Shown in pieces: positions 26,201-33,442 of a DNA stretch of 64,000 bases (position 1 is its first letter; each line of letters opens with the position of its first letter). Position numbers and translations under genes: made by a program. This stretch comes from CAVSRC01 sp963750065 (GTDB taxonomy: Bacteria > Pseudomonadota > Alphaproteobacteria > Rhizobiales > Kaistiaceae), in assembly GCA_963750065.1 (NCBI GenBank), contig CAVVPK010000015.1, forward strand, positions 186,001 to 250,000. Direction: 5' to 3'. The notes under the pieces were generated by a model, which saw only the letters and a list, made by a program, of their open reading frames with translations, did not search any database and was not told the origin of the DNA.

Positions 26201-27604
26201 GCTGCTGCCCGTGGTGACCGTGACGTTCGAGGTGGCCAGCGCGGCCTCGAGATCGGCGGCGCTGATGATCGAGTCGTCGCGCGACGCAGAGAACGTGTTG
26301 GTCGGCGAGCCGCCATCCAGGCTGCCGTTTGCCGTGGTTCCGCTGGAAATCGTGACGTTGTAGGGGTCCAGCAGCCAGTCGCCGGTCTCGCCTTTCGGCG
26401 CAGTGGTGTCGACGCGCGCGCCCGAGACATCCAGTACATCGCCCGAAGTCTCTATGGTGCCGCCGTCGCCGCCCTGCGCGCCGCCCCTGGCCGATGCATG
26501 GCCATGGAAGGCGGTGTTTTGGGAATCGACCTTGATGTTCCCGCCGTTGCCGTTGCCGGTGGCCGAGGCATCCAGCCGGGTGGTGGCATCGGCGGCGACG
26601 CCGGCCGCGGCCGCATCGCCGACTTCGATTCGCCCGCCACCACTAAAGCCAGACACCGAAATGTCGGCGCTCTTCAGGGCGATATTTTTCGCCTTGACCG
26701 TGACCTGGCCGCCCGTGCCATCCGCATTCTTCGCTGTGACCTTGCCGGAGATTTGTGCGTCACCGCTGCCCGAAGTCAGCCACACATGGCCGTTCACCGT
26801 CTTGGTGCCGGTGGCCGAGATCCCTCCGGCGCCGTTCTCGACCAGCGCATAGACATTGCCGCCAGCCGCGGCGAGTTTCGTCTGCGCGGCCTTGATCGTG
26901 CCCGCATTGGTGACGTCGCCCTTGCCGCCCGACACCGCGATGCGCGCGTCGCCGCCCACCGGCTGGAGCAGAATCTGATTGCCCGCGACCAGATCGGCCT
27001 GTCCGTTCGGCGCCTCGATGCTGCCTTTGTTGGTGACCGTACGGCCGACCAGGATGGCATCGCCGGTTTTGGACGTGATCGTGCCCGCATTGACGACATC
27101 GCCATTCGACGCGCCACTGGCGGTCATCGCCCCGCCGTTCATGAATGCGTTATTTGCGATGTCGCGGCTCGAAGCGATAAAGCTGCCGTTGGTCACCACC
27201 TTGCCGCCCGGGCCCACCACCACGCCCTGCGGATTGATGAGATAGACCGACCCGGTGGCGCTGAGCGAACCGTCGATTTTCGAGAGATTGCCGCCGGTCA
27301 CGCGGTTGAGCGTGGCGCCGGAGCCGTTGTTGAACTGGACCTTCTGGCCGGCCCCGATCGAAAAGCCTTGCCAGTCGATGATCCCGCGTTGCGACGACTG
27401 AGTGATCGTCGTCGCGTTTGCGGAGTCCTGGATCGCACCCGCGCCGGCCACATAGTGCCCGCCGGTCGGCAGCGCAGCGCCGGCAAGGGCAGGGCGAGAC
27501 ATGAGCAAGATGGGCGCCAGCGCCAGAAGCGATGCGCTGGCCTTCAAGCTTCCCATTTGCCGAACAAGCTCGCCCGCCGACGAAAGACGATTTTGTGCTG
27601 CCAC
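23255..27604 (-). CDS. Large filamentous-hemagglutinin-like exoprotein (TpsA) with GLUG and MBG repeats
   Basis: A 1,449-residue secreted adhesin candidate. An extended signal region (MGSLKASASLLALAPILLMS, then ALA) is followed by the TPS secretion domain (about residues 45-290; GIIDWQGFSIGAGQKVQFNN, SVYLINPQGVVVGPGG). After that come a beta-helical stretch, a GLUG-repeat block (about residues 660-900; repeated GGLVG and SYATG-type units) and MBG-type repeats (about 1050-1390), including two nearly identical 82-residue units. The C terminus is hydrophobic and Gly/Pro-rich. The start may be the GTG at 27604 or the ATG at 27556. The transporter gene follows with a 4-bp overlap. It is likely an adhesin or biofilm factor. 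It carries no contact-dependent-inhibition toxin domain that I can see. Confidence 0.88.
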   Translation of the reverse strand: MAAQNRLSSAGELVRQMGSLKASASLLALAPILLMSRPALAGAALPTGGHYVAGAGAIQDSANATTITQSSQRGIIDWQGFSIGAGQKVQFNNGSGATLNRVTGGNLSKIDGSLSATGSVYLINPQGVVVGPGGKVVTNGSFIASSRDIANNAFMNGGAMTASGASNGDVVNAGTITSKTGDAILVGRTVTNKGSIEAPNGQADLVAGNQILLQPVGGDARIAVSGGKGDVTNAGTIKAAQTKLAAAGGNVYALVENGAGGISATGTKTVNGHVWLTSGSGDAQISGKVTAKNADGTGGQVTVKAKNIALKSADISVSGFSGGGRIEVGDAAAAGVAADATTRLDASATGNGNGGNIKVDSQNTAFHGHASARGGAQGGDGGTIETSGDVLDVSGARVDTTAPKGETGDWLLDPYNVTISSGTTANGSLDGGSPTNTFSASRDDSIISAADLEAALATSNVTVTTGSSAGSQAGDITVASPVTWSNGSKLTLSAYRNIVFNSSVTASGSGALALEYGQGAVASGNTATYEVNAPINLTSAGGFSTKLGSDGGVVDYTVITSLGAEGSSTGADLQGMQGTPYSSANLSRNYVLGADIDASATSGWNSGSGFDPVGNSGANYDFDGIFDGLGHTITNLTIDRANEYDVGLFGVISPTGVVRNVGLTGGNVHGYDDTGFLAGLSSGTISNAYATGDVTGHSSVGGLVGQNGGTISNAHATGAVEGVGSNSNDVGGLVGDNYKGTIVDAYATGEVKGFDQVGGLVGNNAGPSSLAPASIVDSYATGNVTGNSYVGGLAGGNAGSASITGSYATGDTAGYVTAGGVTGGNSGTGTVTDTFATGSVTTDIGAAGGLVGYNTNNATITDSYATGAVTAGNNSNIGGLVGTNYSHGAISASFYDAETTQGTNTNPLGAIGGGKKSATNISATGLTTAEMTDPFTFIDAGWDSSAVWGKSTTDTNSGYMMLRPLSTGLYDDYVTLSGDTSMTYGGANPALTGVTVTGTGAGDVALAWGSAITPSTNAGTYAYSGANVLDVSSVSGSSVYVDSGSSALTIDPAHITVTALGGTSTYGDSPSDPGLSAAGLQNGQDVSVLTGLSNSFGITGTTSAGDHTLSVSGTLTNDNYLVETTKTGTWTVDPRPITVTALGGSSTYGDNPNDPGLSATGLQNGQDVSVLTGLSNSFGITGSTPAGDHTLSMSGTLTNDNYVVDTTTTGTWTVDLRPITITADDQSRGFGAVNPTLTYTVGGDGLVNGDDLSGALATTATAASPTGDYAITQGTLAASSNYDLTAFTPGTLTVGLSPLSITANSIATGDLSDLDFTASYSGFVNGDTPAIVSGLAFGLSPVATSPLTFSIDPFGATAPNYAITFHSGLLTLTRSSSIFPPGPFGNGSHSSLEVTGNFGACAFASVCTGVLVGTGAIYLFPTALPGTIGPYAPITIEGFSSIGNSGAGP
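23960..24451 (-). repeat. Two tandem 246-bp units within the adhesin gene
   Basis: The segment beginning GTCGACCGTCCAGGT at 23960 recurs at 24206 with only scattered differences, giving a 246-bp period (82 codons). Each unit encodes one MBG module with TALGG-STYGD, GLQNGQDVSVLTGLSNSFGI and a TWTVD end. The next unit, beyond about 24451, is clearly diverged. Such near-identical units can expand or contract by recombination. Confidence 0.8.
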
Positions 27605-27744
27605 CGGTCGATTTCCCGTCCGAGCGCGGTGCGCATTGGCCGCGCAGTAGCCTGGGCCTGTTCACCAACCACGGCACCTAACCGCTCTATGGTCGCATCC
27701 GGGCCGGACGGCGATCCATGGACAAACGTCTCAAACTTGTCGTT

Positions 27745-28792
27745 TCAGGAAATTCGCCGGTACCAGCTGCTCAGCGTATGGGCATGGCCCGCCGGTCCGG
27801 CAGAGGGAACCTGCGATCCTGCCAGTTCGGAGGGGGATTGCCCGAACTGGCGCTTGACCAAGCGATGAAGATGGCCCGCATCGCTGAAGCCCCAGCGCTC
27901 GGCCGTCGCGGAAATCCGGCCACGTGCAGCCGGCTGCATGGCCAGTTCGCGGGCCGCGTGCGCGATCCGGCGCGTGCGGATGTAGCGTGCGATGCCGCCT
28001 TGCTCCGGAAAATGGCGATAGAGGCTGGCGCGCGACATGTGAAAGGCGGCACAGATATCGCGCACCTGGAAACCTGGAGAGCCGATCCGGGTCTCGATGA
28101 AATTGTCGATGGCAAGACGTCGGGCGTGGATGACGGCCTGCGAATTCGCTTGCCTTATCTGGAGAAAATGCCAGCTCCGAAACGAGCGCCGCGAAGCGGT
28201 GCGCCAGCCGTGGTGCTTCTTCCACAGCGACGTAATCGAGCTGGTGGAACTGGGCGAGCAGTGCGTCGAACAGCACCCGGCCGTGGGGCGTGTGCGACGG
28301 CAGCGATAGGGAAGGGGGGTGACGCGAAGGATCGTAGCCAACGGCGGCATGCGGGATCAGGACGCCATAGGTGGACACCGCCGTGGTGGCGTTGACGAAA
28401 TGGCGCGACAAGTCCGTTATCTGAATGCTGCCCGGCCTGAGCCGCAGCAATCGGTCGCCGGCAATGCCATCTCCGCTGCCTCCAAGATAAGTCTCCACCA
28501 GGAGACATTCATGGTCGACGCCCTTGAGGCGGCGCGGCGCGTGTTCGAACACTAGACTGCTGAAGCATGCCTTGGAAAAAAGCAGCTGGTCGAGGTTCCA
28601 GATGGTCCATTTGCATACAACGTCGCTCGCGGGCTCTGCGCCCACCTCGTAGAACGGCCGCAGTGCTTTGCGCATCGCATCGAGCCGCTCGCGCTGCGGC
28701 AGGGCAGTGAAGTCCGCGGTGCCCGAGGGAATAGGGGCAAACGTCCTCGTCGCACCGCGCCGCTCTCGGGAAGACCCGCCGAAGTCTTGCAT
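27745..28792 (-). pseudogene. AraC-family transcriptional regulator, frameshifted between its domains
   Basis: The N-terminal frame (ATG at 28792) encodes an AraC-type ligand-binding half with KWTIWNLDQLLFSKACFSS and a YGVLIPHAAVGYDP segment. The C-terminal AraC DNA-binding domain lies in another frame: AIDNFIETRIGSPGFQVRDI, then FHMSRASLYRHFPEQGGIA, then ERWGFSDAGHLHRLVKRQFG, ending at 27745. Both helix-turn-helix units are intact, so one base change between about 28140 and 28175 separates two otherwise sound halves. The gene lies 140 bp upstream of the adhesin gene in the same orientation and may have regulated it. Confidence 0.82.
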
Positions 28793-28994
28793 CTGCAGCC
28801 GCCTTGTCTGCCGCCGTGGGGGGCCTTCAGCGCGCCCCCGGTTTACGATCTAGCGAGTCTCCCCGAGAGATTTATATGCGACGAGCCGAAGTTGGGAAAC
28901 CTAGGAGCCGCCATGAAGAGTCTCTGCGCGTTCCTCTGTTATCCGGTTGAGCGTTGTGCCCGCATGCCATAGCTACTGACGTTGCCCCCAGGTT

Positions 28995-29087
28995 TTATCC
29001 AGCCATGAGTGGAATCCGGCGGGTTGATGCCGCTGGAGCGGCACGGGTGAAGGTGGCGGCGTAGGCAGCCGGGGTCAGCCAGCCGAG
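28995..29087 (-). pseudogene. C-terminal fragment of an IS3-family transposase
   Basis: About 30 codons read LGWLTPAAYAATFTRAAPAA and then STRRIPLMAG before a TAA at 28995-28997. The L-x-x-LTPAAYA motif is the C terminus of the integrase-core transposase of IS3-like elements. The rest of the element is missing, and upstream sequence is unrelated. It is an old insertion-sequence scar between the AraC gene and tryptophanase. Confidence 0.65.
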
Positions 29088-29438
29088 CCGCCAAACTGTC
29101 TCGGAAAACGGACCCACCTCTCTTCGGCGTTCCTCGCTCGCACTTTTATGTCTGGCGGACCGCTTACCGGCATCACGGTGTGTCCGACATCAGCGCCTAT
29201 GGGCCCAATTAAGCTGATTGCGTGGACTTGGATTTGCGGCTCATCGTTTCCAGTCAGGAGGACGCCACCGTGTCGCATTGACCAACCCTCGTGCATTTTG
29301 CGATTTCGTTTCTGCAACGCAATGGGCGCTGAGCGCGGTCCGGTTTCTTCCACGAGCAACGGGCAACCGCGGCGCTTCGGCCCTGTTCGTGCGAGTGTTG
29401 CCGCGAAGTCTTCCGGGGCCGTTTGAGAGAGCCCTCAG
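29088..29438. other. Gene-free stretch before tryptophanase
   Basis: No recognisable gene. Short frames on both strands lack motifs. Nothing resembling a TnaC-type leader peptide (a small frame with a critical Trp just before tnaA) is seen. The regulation of tryptophanase here is therefore not the enterobacterial attenuation system as far as the sequence shows. The segment also includes part of an insertion scar at its left edge. Confidence 0.45.
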
Positions 29439-30809
29439 ATGAAGACCATCATCGAACCGTTCCGCATCAAGTCGGTCGAGCCGATCCGCATGACCACGCG
29501 TGCCGAGCGCGAGTACCTCATCGAGCAGGCGCACTACAATCTGTTCGCGCTCAAATCGGACGACGTGATCATCGATCTTCTGACCGATTCCGGAACCGGC
29601 GCCATGAGCGCGGCGCAGTGGTCGGCGATCATGCGCGGCGACGAGAGCTATGCCGGTTCGCCGTCTTTTTATCGCTTCGAGGCGGCGGTGAAGAACCTGA
29701 TGCCGTTCCGGCATGTCATCCCCACCCATCAGGGGCGGGCCGCCGAGGCGATCCTGTTCTCGATCTTCGGTGGACCGGGCCGGAAGATCCCGTCCAACAC
29801 CCATTTCGATACCACGCGCGGCAATATCGAGGAATCGGGCGCCGAAGGGTACGACCTGGTGATTGCGGAAGGGCACGATCCGTCCTTGCTGCACCCGTTC
29901 AAGGGCAATATGGACCTTGAAAGACTCGACGCCTTCCTTGCCGAACACGGCGACGACGTGCCCTGCGTGATGCTGACCATCACCAACAATGCCGGCGGCG
30001 GCCAGCCGGTGAGTCTTGAGAATATCCGCGCAACGGCCGGGTTGGCGCACAAGTACGGCAAGCCGTTCTTCATCGACGGTTGCCGTTTTGCCGAAAATGC
30101 CTGGTTCATCAAGCAGCGCGAAGAAGGCCAGAAAGACCGGTCGATCCCCGATATCGTCCGCGACTGCTTCAGCGTTGCCGACGGCATGACGATGAGCGGC
30201 AAGAAGGATGCCTTCGGCAATATCGGCGGCTGGCTGGCCCTCAACGACGACGAGATCGCCTTGCAGGCACGCGCCCATCTGATCCGCACCGAGGGCTTTC
30301 CGACCTATGGCGGATTGGCCGGGCGCGATCTCGAAGCGCTGGCGCAGGGGCTGACCGAGATCGTCGACGAGGACTATCTGCACTACCGCATCCGCAGCAA
30401 CGAATACATCATCGAGCGGCTCGAAGCGCTTGGCGTACCGGTGGTCAAGCCGGCGGGCGGACATGCCGTTTTCGTCGACGCTCGCGCCTGGCTGCCGCAC
30501 ATCCCGGCGCTTCACTATCCCGGCCAGGCGCTGGCCGTGGCGCTATACGAGCTTGGCGGCATTCGTGGCTGCGAGATCGGCACGGTGATGTTCGGTCTTC
30601 ACCCGGATGGCTCGGAAACACCGGCAGCGATGGACCTCGTCCGCCTTGCCGTTCCGCGCCGCACCTACACCCAGAGCCATGCCGACTATCTGATCGAGGT
30701 GTTCGAAGAACTGGCGGCGATCAAGGACAGCCTCAAGGGCTATCGCATTTCCCGGGCGCCGAAGCTGATGCGGCACTTCACCTGCTGGTTCGAGCCGCTG
30801 GGGGCGTAG
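29439..30809 (+). CDS. tnaA: Tryptophanase (beta-eliminating lyase)
   Basis: A 456-residue PLP enzyme that splits tryptophan to indole, pyruvate and ammonia. The family opening EPFRIKSVEPIRMTTRAERE, the motif PTHQGRAAEAILFS, NNAGGGQPVS and the PLP lysine region MTMSGKKDAFGNIGG (K255/K256) are present, with the C-terminal RLAVPRRTYTQSHADYLIE. The related tyrosine phenol-lyase has Thr124 and Arg381 for its substrate. Here those positions are D124 (HFDTTRG) and I380 (CEIGTVMFG), as in tryptophanase. It stands alone without a tryptophan permease gene. The ATG at 29439 is preceded by GAGAG. Related beta-lyase activity on cysteine or serine is possible. Confidence 0.88.
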   Translation: MKTIIEPFRIKSVEPIRMTTRAEREYLIEQAHYNLFALKSDDVIIDLLTDSGTGAMSAAQWSAIMRGDESYAGSPSFYRFEAAVKNLMPFRHVIPTHQGRAAEAILFSIFGGPGRKIPSNTHFDTTRGNIEESGAEGYDLVIAEGHDPSLLHPFKGNMDLERLDAFLAEHGDDVPCVMLTITNNAGGGQPVSLENIRATAGLAHKYGKPFFIDGCRFAENAWFIKQREEGQKDRSIPDIVRDCFSVADGMTMSGKKDAFGNIGGWLALNDDEIALQARAHLIRTEGFPTYGGLAGRDLEALAQGLTEIVDEDYLHYRIRSNEYIIERLEALGVPVVKPAGGHAVFVDARAWLPHIPALHYPGQALAVALYELGGIRGCEIGTVMFGLHPDGSETPAAMDLVRLAVPRRTYTQSHADYLIEVFEELAAIKDSLKGYRISRAPKLMRHFTCWFEPLGA

Positions 30810-31126
30810 GCCGAGCGGCGGCGATTCGGCAAAGACCGAGGGCCATAATCGCCACATCGCTTTTTGTGGTGAGGTGCTGCGGCAGGTGGCAGCCGATGGC
30901 GGCTTCGCCACGCGCGACAACCTGGCCACGGCGACGGACACACCTTGACTCCCGCGCGGCCGAAACGGCGAGGCCGCGCCTCGCTGCGACGCCTACGTGA
31001 AACTGGAGCCGTCCTTGCTAGGATGGCTCCCGTCAATTTTCCCATGCAAAGCTATGAATGGCTTGAATCAAACCGGGCTCAAGAGAGTCGTCGATTGTTG
31101 CTCTATGCCGCCGTGCGGAGCCGCAG
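30810..31126. other. Gene-free stretch after tryptophanase
   Basis: No gene or terminator with a T tract is evident. Short open frames lack motifs. The stretch ends where an acetyltransferase fragment begins at 31127. Confidence 0.45.
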
Positions 31127-31222
31127 CTTGGCCGCGCCACCGTCGTCCTCGTTGGCGATCCTGAGTATTACCCGCGGTTCGGGTTCACCGCCGAACCGAC
31201 CACCGGCCTTGTCATGCCGGCG
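31127..31222 (+). pseudogene. GNAT acetyltransferase fragment
   Basis: A short in-frame stretch reads LGRATVVLVGDPEYYPRFGF and continues TAEPTTGLVMP. This is the typical C-terminal strand and acceptor-loop region of GNAT N-acetyltransferases (VLVGD-x-x-YY-x-RFGF). No N-terminal acetyl-CoA-binding part is present upstream in any frame and the match ends after VMP, so it is a gene remnant. Confidence 0.6.
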
Positions 31223-31353
31223 CCACGCTGCCGCTCCGGCGGCGGTCGTGCGGCCGCCGACTGTGCGATCGGATCGCTCACGGCCGTTCAGACGTCGTCG
31301 CAACGCCACGACGCAGCGCGTAATAGCGTGCCAGTGGCTCGATCTGAAATCAG

Positions 31354-31623
31354 TCAGCCGCCGAGGTCCTGCTTCTTCTTGAGATATTCGTCGCGGTCGA
31401 TCTCGCCCTTCGCGTAGCGTTCATCAAGAATGTCGAGACCTCGTGAACGACCATCCAGCGTCGGAGAACGGCCGCCGCGCTGCCATCCACCGCGAACCAA
31501 CCAGACGACCACCGCTATGACGACAACGAGGAAGATGAGCCCGAAAAACATGCCGAATGCTCCCGTCCAGCCATAGCCGCCCCAATCGCCCATAAAGCCC
31601 CAATGAGGTCCGTTTCCCCACAT
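31354..31623 (-). CDS. Small membrane protein with C-terminal SHOCT domain
   Basis: An 89-residue protein. A Gly/Trp-rich N terminus (MWGNGPHWGFMGDWGGYGW) leads into one transmembrane helix (FGLIFLVVVIAVVVWLV), then a short linker and a SHOCT domain (LDILDERYAKGEIDRDEYLKKKQDL). Such proteins are common, small and of unknown function, and are thought to act in oligomerisation or membrane association. I prefer the ATG at 31623, with GGAGG six bases upstream. A TTG at 31629 is possible. No partner gene is adjacent. Confidence 0.85.
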   Translation of the reverse strand: MWGNGPHWGFMGDWGGYGWTGAFGMFFGLIFLVVVIAVVVWLVRGGWQRGGRSPTLDGRSRGLDILDERYAKGEIDRDEYLKKKQDLGG

Positions 31624-31804
31624 GGTCAACCTCCATGACGATTGCCGGTGTTAATCTTCCCGAAGGATAGCCTGCGGCGCAGGCGGTGCCGCATTGATTC
31701 CGCGCAATCTGTACCGCGGCAAAATGGTGCCTCCGGAGCGGGACCGGCATCGATAGCAATTTCCTAAGTCTTAGGCTGTGAATTGGCGCTGATTTTGGCC
31801 TTTA

Positions 31805-31962
31805 AAAACGGTGGCAATTCTTTCTCACGGTTGATCGAATCGATGTTGGGGAGGGGTCACCATCGGCGCCGATCATGACCCCGCCGCGCCGCGATTTTCT
31901 TAATTCCCGACAGAGCGTTACCGGCGACACTGCCATCGGCGTGATCTCCATGCGGATTCACA
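31805..31962. repeat. Dispersed repeat, copy C (near full length)
   Basis: The second near-complete copy of the repeat seen at 13017-13173, in the same orientation. It shares TTCTTTCTCACGGTTGATCG-like left sequence, the palindromic core ATCGGCGCCGAT at 31862-31873, the right-hand CCCGACAGAGCGTTACCGGC and the GGATTCACA end. Scattered substitutions show it is not recent. It ends just before the small ORF at 32007, next to the Mrr-like nuclease locus. Confidence 0.7.
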
Positions 31963-32006
31963 GCTGCGACTGTGGGGCCTGCTGCGCCCGCACCAGGAGG
32001 AAACCC

Positions 32007-32090
32007 GTGGGCTCGATCCATTTCGAAGCGGAGGCGATGTTCGGAAGCCTTTCGGATGCAGTTGGCGTCGAGTTCGGGCTTGGCGCTTGA
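32007..32090 (+). CDS. Possible 27-residue small protein upstream of the nuclease locus
   Basis: A GTG at 32007 lies six bases after a perfect AGGAGG (31995-32000), one of the best ribosome sites in the window. The frame encodes 27 residues (MGSIHFEAEAMFGSLSDAVG...) and stops at 32088-32090, overlapping the TTG start of the next frame (TTGA). The pairing of a strong ribosome site with stop/start overlap suggests a translated leader or small protein that couples translation to the downstream genes. No family recognised. Confidence 0.4.
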   Translation: MGSIHFEAEAMFGSLSDAVGVEFGLGA

Positions 32091-32308
32091 ACGACCAGCA
32101 ACTCCGCGAATTGCTGGCGCGTGACGAGCACGAGCGGTTCCCAGAGTATGTGCCTCTACGGGATGAGGATTGGGTCCGAATTGAATCCGTCACCTTCGAG
32201 GAGATGTTCGAATTTCTTCTCGTCGTTATGGGACGCCTGAAGGAACCGAGCAACCTTCGTACCATCGTCAATCTTTATCATCGCATTGAGAACAAGCCGA
32301 AAAACTGA
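32087..32308 (+). CDS. Hypothetical acidic protein, or N-terminal part of the nuclease
   Basis: A 73-residue frame (MNDQQLRELLARDEHERFPE..., then EEMFEFLLVVMGRLKEPSNL) with good coding character, helical and acidic. It starts at a TTG that overlaps the preceding stop. Its end is suspicious: in the -1 frame the sequence continues without break (EKLKILHQIDGRFAEFLNEA) into the nuclease frame, which otherwise lacks a good start. It may therefore be the N-terminal domain of one frameshifted nuclease protein. Function unknown. Confidence 0.5.
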   Translation: MNDQQLRELLARDEHERFPEYVPLRDEDWVRIESVTFEEMFEFLLVVMGRLKEPSNLRTIVNLYHRIENKPKN

Positions 32309-32358
32309 AAATCCTCCATCAGATCGACGGCCGATTTGCTGAATTCCTCAATGAGGCG

Positions 32359-33234
32359 GTGTCCAACCCCCAACTGAAGCGCGGCGACAAGATCGATCCG
32401 TCCCCCTTCCGGCTTGAATGTCTGGATCGGTTCGGGACGTTCGGCCTCGAAGTCGCCGACGAGCTAATCACCAAGTTTGCGATTCAGCTCACAATTCATT
32501 CGTGCCACTTTCCCGTCGTTTCGGATTGGGCCGATACCGCCGAGCTTGAGGCGCTGTTTCAATCGGAGGGGCTCGACACTCACTATGGCCGCTTCTTTGA
32601 TCAGAGATGCATCGACTATCTTCACCGGGACTTCGACGATATCGACCGGATCAATTGGCGGAAATTCGAGGGTATGACGGCCGAGTATTGCGACCGTCAA
32701 GGTTTCCGCGTCGACCTCGGTCCGGGCCGCAATGATGGCGGCGTGGACGTCCGTGTCTGGCCAGCCGACGGAGCGGTTGCGGGACCTCCAGCTATCCTCA
32801 TCCAGTGCAAGCGCCAGAGACAATCGGTCTCAAAAGTCGTCGTCAAATCATTCTATGCCGACGTTCTCGACGCTAACGCCACTTCCGGTCTGATCGTCAC
32901 CACGACGAAGCTTTCCGCAGGTGCAACGGACGTTTGCAAGATACGGCAATATCTCTTGAGATTAGCCAAGCGGAGCACGCTTCGGCAGTCGATTGCAGAC
33001 CGGAAAGGCCGGATGCAACGCCAGCACCTTGTAGACGAGTTGTTCGATCGTGGCGTCGGGGGCGCAAAGGCCGAGCCGGCCGAAGACCTGGCGGACGTGC
33101 ACGTCCGCCGAAATATCGATCGAGTAATCGTCGGCGAACGGTGCCGGGATCTGGCGGTCATCGAAAGGAGAAAGCGCATCGAGGAAACAACCATCCGGAA
33201 CCACCGTTTGCACCATCACGGCCAGGCGGCTTAA
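32359..33234 (+). pseudogene. Mrr-like restriction endonuclease, 3' end replaced by foreign sequence
   Basis: The frame encodes a PD-(D/E)XK nuclease domain of the Mrr-cat type: FEGMTAEYCDRQGFRVDLGP, then RNDGGVDVRVW with the metal-binding Asp, then ILIQCKRQRQSVSKVVVKSF with the Gln-x-Lys pair, then the typical FYADVLDANATSGLIVTTTKLS. After about residue 195 (near 32940) the resemblance ends. The following 95 residues are simply the antisense of a DNA-glycosylase fragment. The GTG at 32359 has a poor ribosome site. Coding sequence extends upstream in frame without a start, which suggests a lost frame connection with the 32087 frame. Such nucleases cut foreign or modified DNA. Confidence 0.65.
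32950..33219 (-). pseudogene. Fragment of an endonuclease III-like (HhH-GPD) DNA glycosylase
   Basis: On the - strand a frame reads YSIDISADVHVRQVFGRLGL and continues CAPDATIEQLVYKVLALHPA. This is the region after the helix-hairpin-helix of endonuclease III-like glycosylases, with the catalytic Asp expected in the D-V-H-V-R motif. The N-terminal half, the hairpin and the C-terminal Fe-S cysteines are absent. Its antisense forms the foreign tail of the Mrr-like gene, so one event joined the two genes tail to tail. Confidence 0.6.
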
Positions 33235-33442
33235 CCTTGAACCCCGATGAGCCCAATATTCCCATCGCCGGAGAGCTCACTCGTCCCGTTCGTTTTGATG
33301 ACGGACCGCCTTGGCTATCAGGCAGCACTTCGCGCGCAACCGATGTCGGCGATCCCGTCGAAAGGTCCGCGGCGGGCCTTGTCCCCTTCTGTAGTCAAGC
33401 TATGCTTCTTCGCTGTCATTTCGCTAGTGCAGGAAGCGTGCA

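Noticed and set aside
24443..27868. Two long + strand frames across the adhesin gene (24443-25990 and 26498-27868)
   Set aside because: They are antisense to the repeats of the adhesin. Their apparent repeats come from the adhesin's own repeats.
29075..29359. 94-codon - strand frame before tryptophanase
   Set aside because: It overlaps the transposase scar, has no ribosome site and no family motif.
29439..30809. Tyrosine phenol-lyase as the identity of the beta-eliminating lyase
   Set aside because: The Thr124 and Arg381 needed for tyrosine are replaced by Asp and Ile, and the C-terminal motif is closer to tryptophanase.
30870..30890. Hairpin CCACA...TGTGG with internal T run as a terminator for tryptophanase
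   Set aside because: The T run lies in the loop, the stem is only 5 bp and no T tract follows.
32287..32300. Programmed -1 frameshift between the 73-codon frame and the nuclease
   Set aside because: The junction has GAAAAAC but not a full slippery heptamer of the A-AAA-AAG type, and no strong following hairpin is obvious. A simple missing base is more likely, so I list it only as an alternative.
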